A stretch of DNA of 64,000 nucleotides from Adiantum capillus-veneris (lineage: Eukaryota; Streptophyta; Polypodiopsida; Polypodiales; Pteridaceae), in assembly GCA_014529385.2 (NCBI GenBank), contig CM043964.1:1154997-1218996 (forward strand). The letters run 5' to 3'. Position numbers and translations under genes: made by a program. Under the pieces are notes generated by a model. The model searched no databases, had not been told where the DNA came from, and worked only from the letters and a program-made list of their open reading frames with translations. Every line of letters begins with the position of its first letter. Within the stretch, counting starts at the first letter, position 1. This document shows, one piece after another, positions 51,764 through 63,243 of the stretch.

Positions 51764-52014
51764 GGAGAGTGTGTGTGCGATCGAGCATTACGAAGGCACG
51801 ACGGCGGCGAAGCGGTTGAGCGCGGCACGACTGCAGCTTCTTCTTCATCGCGGCGAGGAATCCACCACGAAGGCGAGCGTAGAGCGGTGAGTGACACACC
51901 CTTTGTTTTCTTGAGCTTGCTAGTTTAGGCTTGTTGTGTGCTTGGAGCCGTTTGTGGCTCGCATACGGTGTATTGGCAAGTCCCTTGCTTCGACAGTGCG
52001 GCAAGGAGCGCACA
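51433..52014 (+). repeat. 3' LTR of the young element
   Basis: 582 bp. Equal to the 5' LTR but for a 2-base difference in the GA microsatellite. TATAAAA at about 51630. Confidence 0.93.
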
Positions 52015-52167
52015 CTATCACCACTACCCCCCCCCTATAATGGGGGCTAGGGAGTACGCAAAGTTTTTGCAATGGCAAAGAAAGCTTAACTCCTTCCAGA
52101 TTTGGAATTGGCTTCTGGAAAAAAGGTATTCAAGCAAGTGTGTATGGGACTGAATCCCCTACCATTT

Positions 52168-52239
52168 TCCCCGGTAGCTCAGCGGTAGAGCGGTCGGCTG
52201 TTAACCGATTGGTCGTAGGTTCGAATCCTATCCGGGGAG
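52168..52239 (+). tRNA. trnN-GUU: tRNA-Asn(GUU), right-arm copy
   Basis: A 72-nt intact cloverleaf, anticodon GTT in GTCGG-CTGTTAA-CCGAT. It keeps the standard anticodon stem that is mutated in the left copy. Confidence 0.95.
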
Positions 52240-52892
52240 ATCCGTATCTACGTCAAGAATTTCCACTAATACTAATTAGGATTAGGAGAGCTGTATTTCA
52301 CATCACACATATGCCAAATCAAGTCGGCGTGACCCACCAACCACTGAATGGTTTGCTATCGCGCTATTTTAGGCCTCGACACCAACGAATGGAAACGAGA
52401 ATATTGGCACGTTCCGTTCTCCCCCCCCCCACTTGACTAATTTAATTGGCCCATTCCAGTCATTCGATACACCGGATTGATTTAAAGTGGAAATTCTTAG
52501 ATTTCGACGCCTCAATGAGATCCTTGGAGCTACTTGGGGAGGGTGAGGGGGGGGGGAATCCAAAATCTTATCGAGGATAGTTATTGGGAAGACAAAGAAT
52601 TGTCTTCGTTCGCATAATTCCTGCGGAATAACCTATATCACTCCTTCCAATCCTACCTCTCAGTGGAGAGACTCCTAATTCCTATAGTAACTGTTCTCCA
52701 ACTTCTTTTCTTTTTGAAATGCTATAATTAGATTTTCCATATCAGTTAAAGGAAAATAGAGATCTTCCTCCTACTGAGTGAGTTGGCTTCCAATTCTATG
52801 GCTAGAGATCTAAACGGAGTGGGGAGTATCTAGGTGAGGAAACAACAGTTGTTTCATGACATCGAACTTTCATGAAGGAATTGTTTCATTGT

Positions 52893-53208
52893 TCAATCCA
52901 GTGATGCTTTACCAAACCGAAACGGATTGGATAGATATTCATAAGTTTCAAGCAACATATTATAAATAAGAAAATCCCAAAATGGGGAACGGTTCCGTCT
53001 CAGCCATTTGTTTCTATGAACCAGAAGCCTAAACCGAAGAAATCGTTTCGGGAAATCCTCCGCTACCGCGTAGCAACCCAAACGAACGGGAGTAAATATC
53101 TGCGGATATTGCAGATGTATATCTACGGAAGAGGTTTCCCTGACGTATTCGGAATCTCGCTCCTCCTCTTCCAGAGGAAGATTATTCCGCCGATTGAGAG
53201 ATGAGTCG
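52893..53208 (-). pseudogene. ycf2: ycf2 3' fragment (right arm)
   Basis: Reads NNLPLEEEERDSEYVRETSS down to LLETYEYLSNPFR and TGA at 52893. About 13 codons longer at its 5' side than the left copy. Beyond 53208 the frame runs by chance into the PPR remnant. It differs from the left copy at a few residues (KRFLRF versus ERFLRF; WLRRN versus WMRWN). Confidence 0.6.
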
Positions 53209-53455
53209 GGTTGTAAGCATAGGTGATTGCATTTGACGAAAGCCCTTCCCTTTGCATTCAATAAACACAGCCTAGATCTTCCTTGCCATATAGATGTTGG
53301 GCATATCCTACAATCAACGCATTCCAAGAGACTACATTTTGAGCAAAAAGTTCATTCGTGAACTTGACGTGCTTTCATAAGAGCACCACATTTGACATAC
53401 AAATTGACCAAAGCATTGCCAAGTATAGCATGTTTCTCCAACAATCCTTGATCTT
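53209..53455 (-). pseudogene. PPR-repeat gene remnant, upstream half
   Basis: Reading downwards: ILGNALVNLYVKCGALMKA, then one frame over NVVSWNALIVGYAQH, stop, MQREGLSSNAITYA at the plastid border. This is a PLS-type PPR pattern. The next residues expected after AITYA (C-x-LKAC) are found at the other end of the NUPT (LKTC at 24210), so the two halves were one gene. Frameshift and stops show it is a pseudogene. Confidence 0.8.
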
Positions 53456-53560
53456 GTCATAAAAACTAATATCTAACTACCCCAAATGATTTTCTCATGC
53501 TAAACTGATCATTTAATATGGGAAGATAAAAGGGAGCAAGAGTTAGAATATTAATATGTG
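53456..53560. repeat. Dispersed repeat, copy 1
   Basis: GTCATAAAAACTAATATCTA and the following 90 bases recur, with scattered mismatches, at about 56792-56890 inside the LTR element at 56128-63238. Confidence 0.8.
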
Positions 53561-53577
53561 ATGTTAGATCTATTCCT

Positions 53578-53746
53578 TGTAGAATTCAGAGGAGACTGAT
53601 AGCGGATCCACCTCCCAACCAACCTATTATAGGAGAGCCCATGGCCCACGCGAGAGTGCCCTAACTGGATCCCCTATCCACACCTTCAGTCCGGCCCTTG
53701 GGCTAAGTCCTTCACTCCCCTCTTCCCTCTAGCCCTTGGCCTGACA
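53578..53746 (-). repeat. 3' LTR of the chromovirus
   Basis: On the minus strand it starts TGTCAGGCCAAGG and ends GAATTCTACA. Start, GGATCC blocks, CCTATAATAGG and CAGTCTCCT end parallel the 177-bp LTRs at 56128 and 63062. Confidence 0.75.
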
Positions 53747-53789
53747 TTACTCCCTCCTTGGCGAAGTGTTTTCGTCCTCGAAAACAAAA

Positions 53790-56127
53790 GTAGGAAACTT
53801 CTTCTTAAGAGCACTAATGTTTTCCCAAGTGGCGCCTTCTTCAGGTCAATCTTTCCACTTGATTAAAGCTTTTCGACGTACATGATGATGCGTACGTAAA
53901 TCATGATAGTAAGAATCCGCTTAGGTCATGCGGTGGGGTAGGAGGTTCAATGAAATCGACCAGAATCTGTTGGTCAATGACATTGTCGTCCCATGTAATC
54001 ATTTACGTAAACGGTTTACATGAAATAAGGGATGGACACGAGAGTGTGTCGGTAACGAGAGTTTATAGGCACGATCACCAACTCGCTTGAGTATCTTGAA
54101 AGGCCCACAATATCTTGGAGATTATTTAGGTGTTGGCCCAGTCTTCAGGCTTTCCGAATGCTCTGGCACACGTAAAAAACTTCTTCCCCTTCCTCAAAAG
54201 TAATTTGTTGACGTTTCTCATCAGCGTACTTCTTATATCGATCATGCGCTTGCCAGACATTTTGACGAGCGATTTCAGCATATCCATATGGTCTTGGAGA
54301 AAATCCTTAACCTGCTGGAGTTTTTTGGTTGCCAACCCCACCGTTACGGGTGACCTAGGTTGAAAACCATACATGAACATGAAAGGACTAAATCCAGTCG
54401 TGACATGCTTAGCGCTGTTGTAAGCAAACTCAAGAAGAGGTAGATACTCTTCCCAATCTGTTTGTTTCTTGCTAACGTATGTGCATAGCATATCCTCTAG
54501 CACTTGGTTAACTCGTTCAGTTTGACCATTCGTTTTTGGATGATCAATTGTACTAAGGTTGAGTTGTGTACCCAATTGTTTAAACACAGCCCTCCAAAAA
54601 TGACTGTTAAACTTGGGATTACAATCACTTACAATGTTACTTGGCAAGCCATACAACTTGTATAGATTGTCCACAAATAACTTAGCTAATTCTGTAGTCT
54701 TTATGGTTGACTTTGTTGGGATAAACTTGCATAGTTTAGTCAATTGGTCTACGACCACCCATACTGAGTCATAACCTCGTACAGTGGTAAACCCACAATA
54801 AAATCCATAGAGATACTTTCCCATTTTCCATTGGGAATTTCTAAAGGATGTAAGAGTCCTCCTGCCTTCAAGCGCTCTCCTACATTAACTTGACATTTTT
54901 GGCAATGCAAAACATAATCTTGAACAAAGCCATGTAAAACTGTCATCGTACGAGAGCATAAGTCTTTTTAATACCCGAGTGCCCTGCACTTGGACTGTCA
55001 TGACATTCATGAAGAATTTGGCACTGAATGTCCGTGTCCGTCGGTACATAAACTCTCCCCTTGTGGAGTACGTACCCATTGTTGATGGAAAAATTCTTCC
55101 ATCACTGTTGTTCATCACTCGACGGAGAAGAACTGTATGTGGAGGTTAATGACGCACTACCAGCATTGGAGTGAGAAGGATCCCTCATTTGCACATGGAT
55201 CCACACTTTGCAATATGCATCATCATGCCCTCCAATGAATCCAAAACTTCACTGCGAAGTTTCGTGCACAAAAGGGATTTGATCTCAGGCATATGACTAA
55301 GAGCATCAACCACCACAATTATCATCCTTTATGATACCGAAGCTTTGCATCATACTACTGAAGGATCTTAGCCCACCTGGCCTTTCGACCCATCAAGTCG
55401 GTTTGTTGTGTAAACCATTTTATGCTTTCATGGTCAAACACATCTCAAACTGAGTTCCATACAAATAATGTAATGTCTTTAAGGCAGACACTATTGCGTA
55501 GAGTTTGCGTTCATAAGCAGAATAATTTTGTTGTGCCGAATCAAGCTTCTTGCTTTCAAATGCACTTGGCCTCCCCTCTTGTAGAAGGAATGCTCCAATA
55601 GCACGGTTACTGGCATCCGTTTCCAAAATGAATGGTTTCAAAGGATCCACAATAACTAGAATAGGAGTTGTAGCTAATGCATCCTTGAATGTATCAAAAC
55701 TATGCTGCTAAGCAGCCCCCCATTGGAAGGTCTTTCCTTTGCCTTTCAGTTGGTCCGTCATGGGAACAACAATACTACCATAGTTTTTAACAAACCTTCA
55801 ATATTCAAATACTTGCCTTAGATGTTGCAAGTGTTCTTCCTCAGAAGCGATATATACAAGAATGTCATCGAGAAAAACGATAACACATTTGCCCAAATAT
55901 GGTCTCAAGGCACTATCCATGAGTTTCATGAATGTTGCAGGCGCATTGGTTAACCCAAAAGGCATAACCAAAAACTCGTAATGTCCAAACCTTGTTCGGA
56001 ATGCAGTTTTGGGTATATCAACAAGTTGAATACGTACTTGGTGATAGCCCACCGACCGCAAGTCTATCTTCGTAAAAATACGAGCATGAGTGAGCTTGTC
56101 GAACAACTCATCCACGTGTGGTAATGG
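53790..56127 (-). pseudogene. Chromovirus Pol, 3' part: RT end, RNase H, integrase, chromodomain
   Basis: From 56127 downwards: [20 protein letters not shown], then [17 protein letters not shown] and the catalytic [11 protein letters not shown]; RNase H LETDASNRAIGAFLLQEG (about 55640); integrase with CQKCQ, then VVVDQLTKL, SDCNPKFNSHFW and the catalytic Glu in TERVNQVLEDML (about 54500-54740). GDRAYKLSLP and VHPLFHVNRLR follow. At about 53830-53900 a chromodomain remnant reads RRKALIKWKD, a stop for Trp, then PEEGATWEN. The chromodomain normally directs integration to heterochromatin. Several stops and shifts. Confidence 0.85.
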
Positions 56128-56304
56128 TGTCAGGACAAGGGTCCTACGAGGCAAGGCCCAACCTAGGGGGTCAGGGACCTAGGCCAAGGGCCTGGACTGG
56201 ACCAGTGTGGACTAGGGATCCGCTTAGGGCAAGAGCTAGTAGCTAGGCCTATATAAAGGGCGGTAGGGAGGAGGATCCTACATCTCAATCTCCTAGGTCT
56301 TACA
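56128..56304 (+). repeat. 5' LTR of the non-coding element
   Basis: TGTCAGGACAAGG...GGTCTTACA, with a TATA box CTATATAAAGG at about 56249-56259. Confidence 0.88.
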
Positions 56305-56305
56305 T

Positions 56306-56317
56306 TGGTATCAGAGC
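56306..56317 (+). promoter_or_regulatory. Primer-binding site (initiator tRNA-Met)
   Basis: TGGTATCAGAGC one base inside the LTR end. Confidence 0.9.
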
Positions 56318-56373
56318 CATGGAGGAAAGAGAGAGCTATGGAGAAAGGGGACCTTGCATGGCTTGGCATCTCT

Positions 56374-56376
<3 letters not shown>

Positions 56377-56443
<67 letters not shown>
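56377..56443 (+). repeat. (CT)n microsatellite
   Basis: About 67 bases of perfect CT alternation in the leader of the non-coding element. Confidence 0.95.
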
Positions 56444-56447
<4 letters not shown>

Positions 56448-56791
56448 CATTCGTGGAGAAGACCTCTTGCTAGGCGGGGAGGTCGAGGCTAACATCTGCT
56501 CGCAGGCAGCAACCCTAAAGGGAGGAAAACAACCCCTTGGCTCGTAGCATGGTCGTGGGCAGGCGCCCTACACAAGAGGTGTAAGGCCACACTCTAAGCG
56601 TGTGCAGACACTCTTGCTAAGCGGGGAGGCCGAAACAAACGCGGTGTGTGCACAGTAGCAGGTAGCAGTTCGCTTTTTTGTTGTGCGCGGCGCTTTGAGT
56701 CCCCTAGAGAGAGCTATGAGCCCTCGCCATCGTCGGCCATTGCCGGCAGCACAGAATATGCTTTTTTCTCTCAAAAAAAAACTCTAATTGT

Positions 56792-56890
56792 GTCATAAAA
56801 ACTAATATCTAACCAACCCAAATGATTTTCTCATGTTAAACTGATCACTTAATGTGGGAGAATAAACGGGAACAAGGGTTAAGAGATAGA
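56792..56890. repeat. Dispersed repeat, copy 2
   Basis: Same orientation and roughly 85-90% similar by eye to 53456-53560. Confidence 0.8.
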
Positions 56891-57089
56891 CACGTGCTTA
56901 TAGATCTATCTCAACAAAGGGCCAATGGTAAAGGGGCCCAAATGAGAGATGTTCTATCAAAGAGAAAGGCTAACCAATGGAGCATAAGACCTTAGGGTTA
57001 GCTTCATTGAAGACCTCCAATAATATGTGTAAAAGTCCTTTGACCTTAGGTAAGCTAGGGCTGAGCTTGAGACGCGGGAACCCGACCCA

Positions 57090-57310
57090 TCTCGAGGTGC
57101 TTGTCCTGCTTGTCATGCTTGATGACTAAGGTGCTTGAGGTTCTTGATGCTTGAGGTGCTTAATGATTGAGATGCTTAAGGTGCTTGACATGCTCGAGAT
57201 GTTAGGGTTGCACTTGAGGTGAGAACCCAGCCCAAGCTTAAAGTGCTTAAGGGCCAAGCTTGTGGTGGGAACTGGGCCTATGCATGAGGGCTTGAGGTGT
57301 CAAAAAGTCA
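57090..57310 (+). repeat. Degenerate GATGCTTGAGGTGCTTGA minirepeat
   Basis: Repeated units built from TGCTTGAGG, TGCTTAAGG and TGATTGAGA. No coding sense. Confidence 0.7.
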
Positions 57311-58464
57311 AAGATTCAATCACTACAAGGAGGGGGGCCCTACACGAGGGGGGATGAGAGAGAACACCGACACACTCACACAAGGCATGCATGGTACAAA
57401 GAAAGCAAAAGGGACACTTGTCAAGTTCCTCCTCATGTTGCCCTCATTGTGTGCCTGAAGCCTATTGATTGGCCACCCAAGGGGTCCAATGATAATTTAG
57501 GAGATTTAATTAATTGATTTTGCATTTATCTAGCCCTCTCTATCAAAGGGGAAAGGGGGGACACTTGTCTCAAGGCTACCCTTGTTGCTTGTAATGCCTC
57601 CTGCTTATGATTGGCTAGGCCTGGAGGGGTCCGATGAGCTTCAAGCATGAGCTACAAGGGGGGGTCAACCCAAGCAAGCTAGGGGGGTGCTTAGGGGGTA
57701 TACTCACCCACACACACTCACAAACACTCTCATTGTGTGCTAAGCAAGGTGCAAGAGCTCCATCTCCTTCTCCAAGCTCCTTGAGAAGTTGAGAGCCTAC
57801 ACCAACATTCTTGGCTATGGAATGCAAATCCAACCAAGAGCTATGCTTCAATGCTTAAGCTTTCCATCTTCTCCATCTTCATTACTAATGCTATTATGTA
57901 TGCTAAGCAAGAAGAGTGATGATAAGTGAGGAATTATTTCTTTCTCCTATGGAATACTTCTTCTTCCTCTTCCCTACCCTCATTCCCTGCTAGCTCTCTC
58001 CACCTTCGAAGGTGTTTGAGGTCTTGGGACTGAGGCTTGGGATAGTTAATGCTTTCTACAAAGTGCATGTTATGCTTACTGCAAGAAGGCTAATGGTTTA
58101 TTGCAAGTAGATTAGTTACTTAATGCAAGTAGATTAATTGTATTGCATGGTAGATTAATTGTTGCTTTAGGCACAAGTTGATGCATAAAAGTATACATCT
58201 TCATGCACTCAAATGATTTAGGGAACACAAAGACTAATGATGTTCACGAGTTCTTGATTGTTTTCAAGCTAAGATTGATTGTTGATATTATGCAAAAGCT
58301 TGGTATATGAAGCTTCCATCTCCATAATGCCAAAGAGGTCTCAAGGAACACAAAGATTGTATTGTACCAAGTCTCTCTTAATGAGAGAATCTATAATACA
58401 AATGCCTTTTGGAGGGAAGACCGGCTCCACATAAATCCGGTCCTCAACTATTGTCATATTCTCT

Positions 58465-58468
<4 letters not shown>

Positions 58469-58510
<42 letters not shown>
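58469..58510 (+). repeat. (CT)n microsatellite
   Basis: About 42 bases of CT alternation inside the non-coding element. Confidence 0.95.
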
Positions 58511-58512
<2 letters not shown>

Positions 58513-61500
58513 GAAAGTATTGCTCATGCCTAGTTAATTAAGTGTTATGATTAAGTTGCTACTACCAATTAAGTTCACCCTCTATGCTCTCAAAGTTGCT
58601 CACTCTAATTCTCTTAATTCCGCTATTCTCTAAATTCATAGGCCATTTCCATTACAAATTGGGTTGTTTATTTATTTATTTTTTAAAATAAAAGCAGGGA
58701 AGGGAGCGTGCCCACAGTCGTTTTGGGGGAGGCCGAAAACAAACGCGGCAGCACATAACAATTTTTAAAAAAAAATCAAGCATGGCCGCGAACATGCAAA
58801 GGCATGCATGCAAGCCTATGGAAGTACAACCTGCAATAAACGTAAGGAATGAACCAATAAAGCCCGCAAGGTCGTACTTTCCAGGGATTTTTCAAGACCT
58901 TGCCAAAGCATCGACAGTGAGGCAACTCTTGCATCCAAGCAAGTGCGCTAACGATTGTTGTAGCTCTTGGATGACATGACTATAATACGTCTCTCACCTT
59001 TCAAAGGTAAGGTATGCATACAGATTTGGTTTTTTGGTAATGTAATGCATGAGAACCGCATGTTACTCTTTACATGCAACAAAAGTGAGTGCAATTTCCG
59101 CACTCCAAGCACAAGCACGGCTTGTGACAGTTATTTTAAGCATTACAATTTTATTATCTACCAAGGACCAATGATTCAATTACTCATTTGACTCAAGCAT
59201 GGCTTGAGTACCTATCGCCTTGATCTGAAGCACGGTTCATCAACAGTTCAATTTGATGATAAAGCATCTCAAATTTGTAATTTTTTAGTATCTCAAGGAG
59301 ACAGGCACGGCCTATTTTTGGACTTGTTAAAGGCAACAAGTTGCTCGGCATGGCCGACTCCTTCTTATTATTTCTTGAAGCTGACAGAGGATGCTTACCA
59401 CACAGTATTGGTCAATTTACGACTCTTGCATTGAGATTTTTTCCGTTTGGGGTAGGCTATGAGCGCACTCTTTTGGGGAATTTCTCCATATGGTTGCAGG
59501 ATATTGAAGCCCAACTTTCTCTCGTGGAACAAGGAAGCAAAGTGATTTGACAATTTTGCATGAAGCAAGGCTTCTCACGTGTGCCACACTACTGCCTATT
59601 GATTTGGTATCAAGGGCATTGGCACGCCAGTTTGGGGAACTGTACGATTAGAAATTTGTTTCCCTTTTCTGTGTGGTGACATCACGTTATGATGCATCAC
59701 CACCAATGCAGACTGTGCAAGGCACTTACAGCTTCGGCTCTCACGCTTGAGGCCATCATAGTAGCCAAGGGCTTACAATTTCGCATGCAAGGCATGTTGG
59801 TCAAGTGGACTCAACTCCACTGCCTCACAAATTACGCTTCCGCTATAACACCAGACACTCTGTCAAGGACGAGAAAACTTCTGGATTCTTTCAACATGCT
59901 TTTTCGTTGCTGTCTACACACACCTACACTACAAGGAATCCAAATCTAAGACTTAAGACTTCATTCACAGGCAACGAGCCATTGTTAAGTCATTTTCGTA
60001 CAGTCACTCTCTCGATGTTACCCTAAACCCTAAACCGGTGACTTGTGTTACCTCTCTCGATGAGAGCGTTATCCAGCCAGATTGTTGCAGGCTTACAGGA
60101 TAAGCTACACGCTACGCATAAGATTCACACAAGCATGGGCGCAGTACATACAAGGCACTAACTTAAGGAAAGTTCCTCAGTCCAGCATGCTCTCTATCTC
60201 TCTCTCTCTTTTATTTCTCTCGCAGAATAATGCACCCTTTCTAAGAAGCTTTTGCTACATGTTTCGCTGGTGAGTCCTCCTGAGCCAAGGTGCTCTAACT
60301 CTCAGCTAGAAATAGGGAAAAATGCCATCCACATTAGTCTTCATCGGTTTGATGATTGAACACTAATTGCCATGAGGGCTATGAGCCACACACGCTGGCT
60401 AAGAGCCATTGTTCAATCTAGGGTAAGACCCAATGGTTGGTATTTCTTGGATGATTGTTCTCAAGATCGAACAGCTCTACCCAGTGGAGTACACATTGAT
60501 GTTAATTGACAAGCACGAGTCTTGTCATTACGGATGTTTAGTGTGTCATTTTGCACTACATGTTTTCAGTGCGACGCTCGAGTTGAGTTTTTGATAACCT
60601 TAAACTCCCATCAGCTGATCTCTACCACGCAGTATAGATGCAACAATAGGTTGAGACAGCATGGCTGTCCATAAGAGCTAGGCATTTCACTTGTGTGGAT
60701 CTCCGGCTCCCTCTATAGCACTACGGATTGTCTATGGACATACTATTTTGGGGTAAGACCCGGCAGGTGATTGCTACATCTCCCCATAGGCATTAAGGAT
60801 CATAGTTTGATCTATCCCATTTTTACTTTTGAGGAAAGAAGCCAGTAATCTACCATGGGGTAGCGGAAAAATTGAACTTTTCAAGTTGATTCTCATAATT
60901 CTGTACATGGTTAACTAGGTTGGTTACCGTTACCTGCTAGTTGAGTAGTTTCTACAAAAGGTCTTACCAAGGGGTTTGACTACGTAAATTCTACCAACGG
61001 GTTTGGATTGCGAAGGCAACACCCAGGGTTTCAAGTGCAATGTTGCTTGTTTTTTTTTTCACAGGTGGGAGATGTACTCCTATGCATTTGAATACGGGTA
61101 ACTGAATTTTCAGTTCAATCCCGAGGGCCATGCCAAGGGCATGTCGAAACAAGCATTTTGGGTCGTAGTGTCCAAAGTACATTATGCTGTTATGAATCCA
61201 CTTGTAGGATTCAATTTGGCACATGTTGTCACATGGAATACAACATGGTCTAGGACCTCAAGGAGTTCGGTTTAGCCAGTGTGGAGCAATGAATGAGGGT
61301 CCCTCTCACTCTTGTTGCGCAAAGTGTTTAGAGTTACCTCCACACACAAGGACGTCTTGTACTTGAAGGATGTTCTTTTTTTAGACATCCTTAGTTGAGA
61401 CATATTCCACATGTGGCGAATATGAGTCTCTGGGACCGACACTGGCGTCACCTATTTCAAATATGTGTCACGACAAAGTCCCTAGGTGCTGGTCACATCT

Positions 61501-61874
61501 GTTTTCTAGACCATTTTTAGCACGACATATCGGGAGCAATTTCAGTGGCCAAAAATTGTCGGATACTTAGAATGACTTGTTCAGCTACAAATATTGCTAA
61601 ACAACATTACAAATGGTTGTTTATACATATATCAAGGCTATAAGTTGTTAATGAAAATGTTTCATTGTCTGTACCTAGAAATGATCAATGTTTCACCTTT
61701 TATTGCCATTCAGACGTTTCAACAAGGCTTGCAAAAGATTGCAACTAAAAGTATTTAGTTTCTTTTCAGAACTATTTACATTCTTTTTTAATGAGTGCTA
61801 CGCGCATCACATTTGCCATAAGTATTGGCAAAGATCACCATGGATATACAGGTTTGGATCTGTTTCTTGCTAAA

Positions 61875-61910
61875 TGCATGCACACTAGGTGTTATGGGCC
61901 CTAGTGTTTA
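61875..61910 (+). repeat. 36-bp direct repeat, copy 1
   Basis: TGCATGCACACTAGGTGTTA and the next 16 bases recur exactly at 62609-62644. Contains the inverted pair CACTAGG / CCTAGTG that can form a 7-bp stem. Confidence 0.9.
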
Positions 61911-62608
61911 GCAAAGGCTGATTTGGAACAACATGCATATTCCTCAAGTTGTTGCTTATGAAGAATTTTGCACTCTATGTGCAGTAGCTCTATGAGATTA
62001 CTTTTGGGTCTACTAGTCCCCAATAGAGGTCATGGCTCGATTTTGGTGTTTGTGGATTTCTCAAGTTAACCACGATGGTTATTCCGAACATTTTTGATTC
62101 CTCAACAATGTTATACGATCTTGTGATTCCCATTTACCAGTCATTTGGGACGACTGTCTGTAAACTGTGAGGAAACACACCTCAGTACTGTCAGTTATCC
62201 AAGGGGATAGGCAGATTACAAAGTGTAATCTTGGGCTTAAGGATATGCAAAGTGCGTACATTAGCACCAAGAATATCCAATTAATAAGCATTTATTGCTC
62301 TATTTGGAGTTTACTTACTATCAGTTAAAGCATGTCTGCGACTAAGTTTAGTCTCTTCATGTATACGTTAGGTTCTCAAATTTGAACATTAGTTATGGTT
62401 GTTATTGATGGAATTTGAGAACAAGTCAAGGACTTAAACTTGGCCGATGAGTTACGTCAGCAAGTCACTTGAAACTGAAAAAAGTTACACCTTAGACTGG
62501 AATATTTTTCTGCTATGATCTAATGTGTTACCTAAGTAAATGAATGCTATCAACCTATGTTGATTCATGCATTCTTGTATTCTACAGGCTAGGATAAAGG
62601 TTTGTTAT

Positions 62609-62644
62609 TGCATGCACACTAGGTGTTATGGGCCCTAGTGTTTA
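62609..62644 (+). repeat. 36-bp direct repeat, copy 2
   Basis: Exact match to 61875-61910, 734 bases downstream. Confidence 0.9.
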
Positions 62645-63044
62645 ACACTCTTTTGTCTGAGGCGGCATGAGACTACATCTCCAGTTGTTTCAAGGATGAA
62701 ACCTCTCTTTCGAATGGAAGGAGTAAATCATCAATCATTCCTGTAACTTAAGTTATGAGCATGTTATAAACAAAGTTTTATATTCTGCAACTTAAGAAAG
62801 GACAATAGACATGCTAAGAGCATAAACTTGCTTCGAGCATAAAATATAGGTGGCTACACCATTCAGAGGTGCTAAGAGCATACATTTAGGATATGCTAAA
62901 TAGCATATGCACATTACAACTCTTGGTATGATTCTTATGGTACGGTTTTAAGATGATTTGACTAGTCTACAGTCAAGTCTATTGCTTTACAACTTTTGTG
63001 AAAACTTATTCTTTTCACTCTAGTTTTCGAGGACGAAAACTCTT

Positions 63045-63061
63045 CCTTAAGGGGGGGGTAA
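63045..63061 (+). promoter_or_regulatory. Polypurine tract of the non-coding element
   Basis: CCTTAAGGGGGGGGTAA just before the 3' LTR, preceded by CGAGGACGAAAAC as in gypsy elements. Confidence 0.8.
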
Positions 63062-63238
63062 TGTCAGGACAAGGGTCCTATGGGGCAAGGACCAACCTAG
63101 GGGGTTATGGACCTAGGCCAAGGGCCTGGACTGGACCTGTGTGGACTGGGGATCCGCTTAGGGCAAGAGCTAGGAGCTAGGCCTATATAAAGGGCGGTAG
63201 GGAGGAGGATCCTACGTCTCAGTCTCCTAGGTCTTACA
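63062..63238 (+). repeat. 3' LTR of the non-coding element
   Basis: 177 bp, same length as the 5' LTR with about ten substitutions. TATA box at about 63183. Confidence 0.88.
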
Positions 63239-63243
63239 AATGG

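Larger units (their letters stand above)
46867..52014 (+). mobile_element. Very young non-autonomous LTR retrotransposon with a single protease-like ORF
   Basis: Two LTRs (46867-47446 and 51433-52014) that I read as identical apart from one extra GA unit, flanked by perfect 5-bp duplications CTATC (46862-46866 and 52015-52019). A tRNA-Asp-type primer site follows the 5' LTR and a polypurine tract precedes the 3' LTR. No reverse transcriptase, RNase H or integrase is encoded; the only long frame is 48295-49818. It must have been mobilised by another element. It landed inside the right plastid arm, so it post-dates the NUPT. Confidence 0.92.
52015..53208. repeat. Right arm of the plastid inverted repeat, outer part
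   Basis: Inverse of about 24215-25397 plus 40 further plastid bases (53169-53208) not present at the left end. Contains trnN-GUU and the ycf2 end; C/G runs are shorter than in the left arm. Confidence 0.88.
56305..63061 (+). other. Interior of the non-coding LTR element
   Basis: No long frame and no recognisable protein. It holds CT microsatellites (56377-56443 and 58469-58510), TGCTTGAGG-type minirepeats (about 57090-57310), a copy of the dispersed repeat (56792-56890), a 36-bp exact repeat (61875-61910 and 62609-62644), and two related GAGGCCGAAA(A)CAAACGCGG blocks (about 56626 and 58730). Short frames of 60-110 codons look random. Confidence 0.65.
56128..63238 (+). mobile_element. Large non-coding LTR element (LARD-like) nested in the chromovirus
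   Basis: 177-bp LTRs at 56128-56304 and 63062-63238 (about ten mismatches by eye), flanked by AATGG at 56123-56127 and 63239-63243. An initiator-Met primer site follows the 5' LTR, and CTTAAGGGGGGGG precedes the 3' LTR. The 6.8-kb interior has no gag or pol. LTR ends and the pre-tract motif CGAGGACGAAAAC match the host chromovirus, so it looks like a non-autonomous derivative of that family, inserted in opposite orientation. Confidence 0.88.

Noticed and set aside
56163-56495. Glu/Arg-rich minus-strand protein
   Set aside because: It is the complement of the CT microsatellite and the LTR.
57090-57310. CRISPR-like array
   Set aside because: Units are short, variable, contiguous and without unique spacers; it is a degenerate minirepeat in a plant retroelement.
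60991-61224. Minus-strand 77-codon frame in the non-coding element
   Set aside because: No domain, no conserved neighbour and a length expected by chance.
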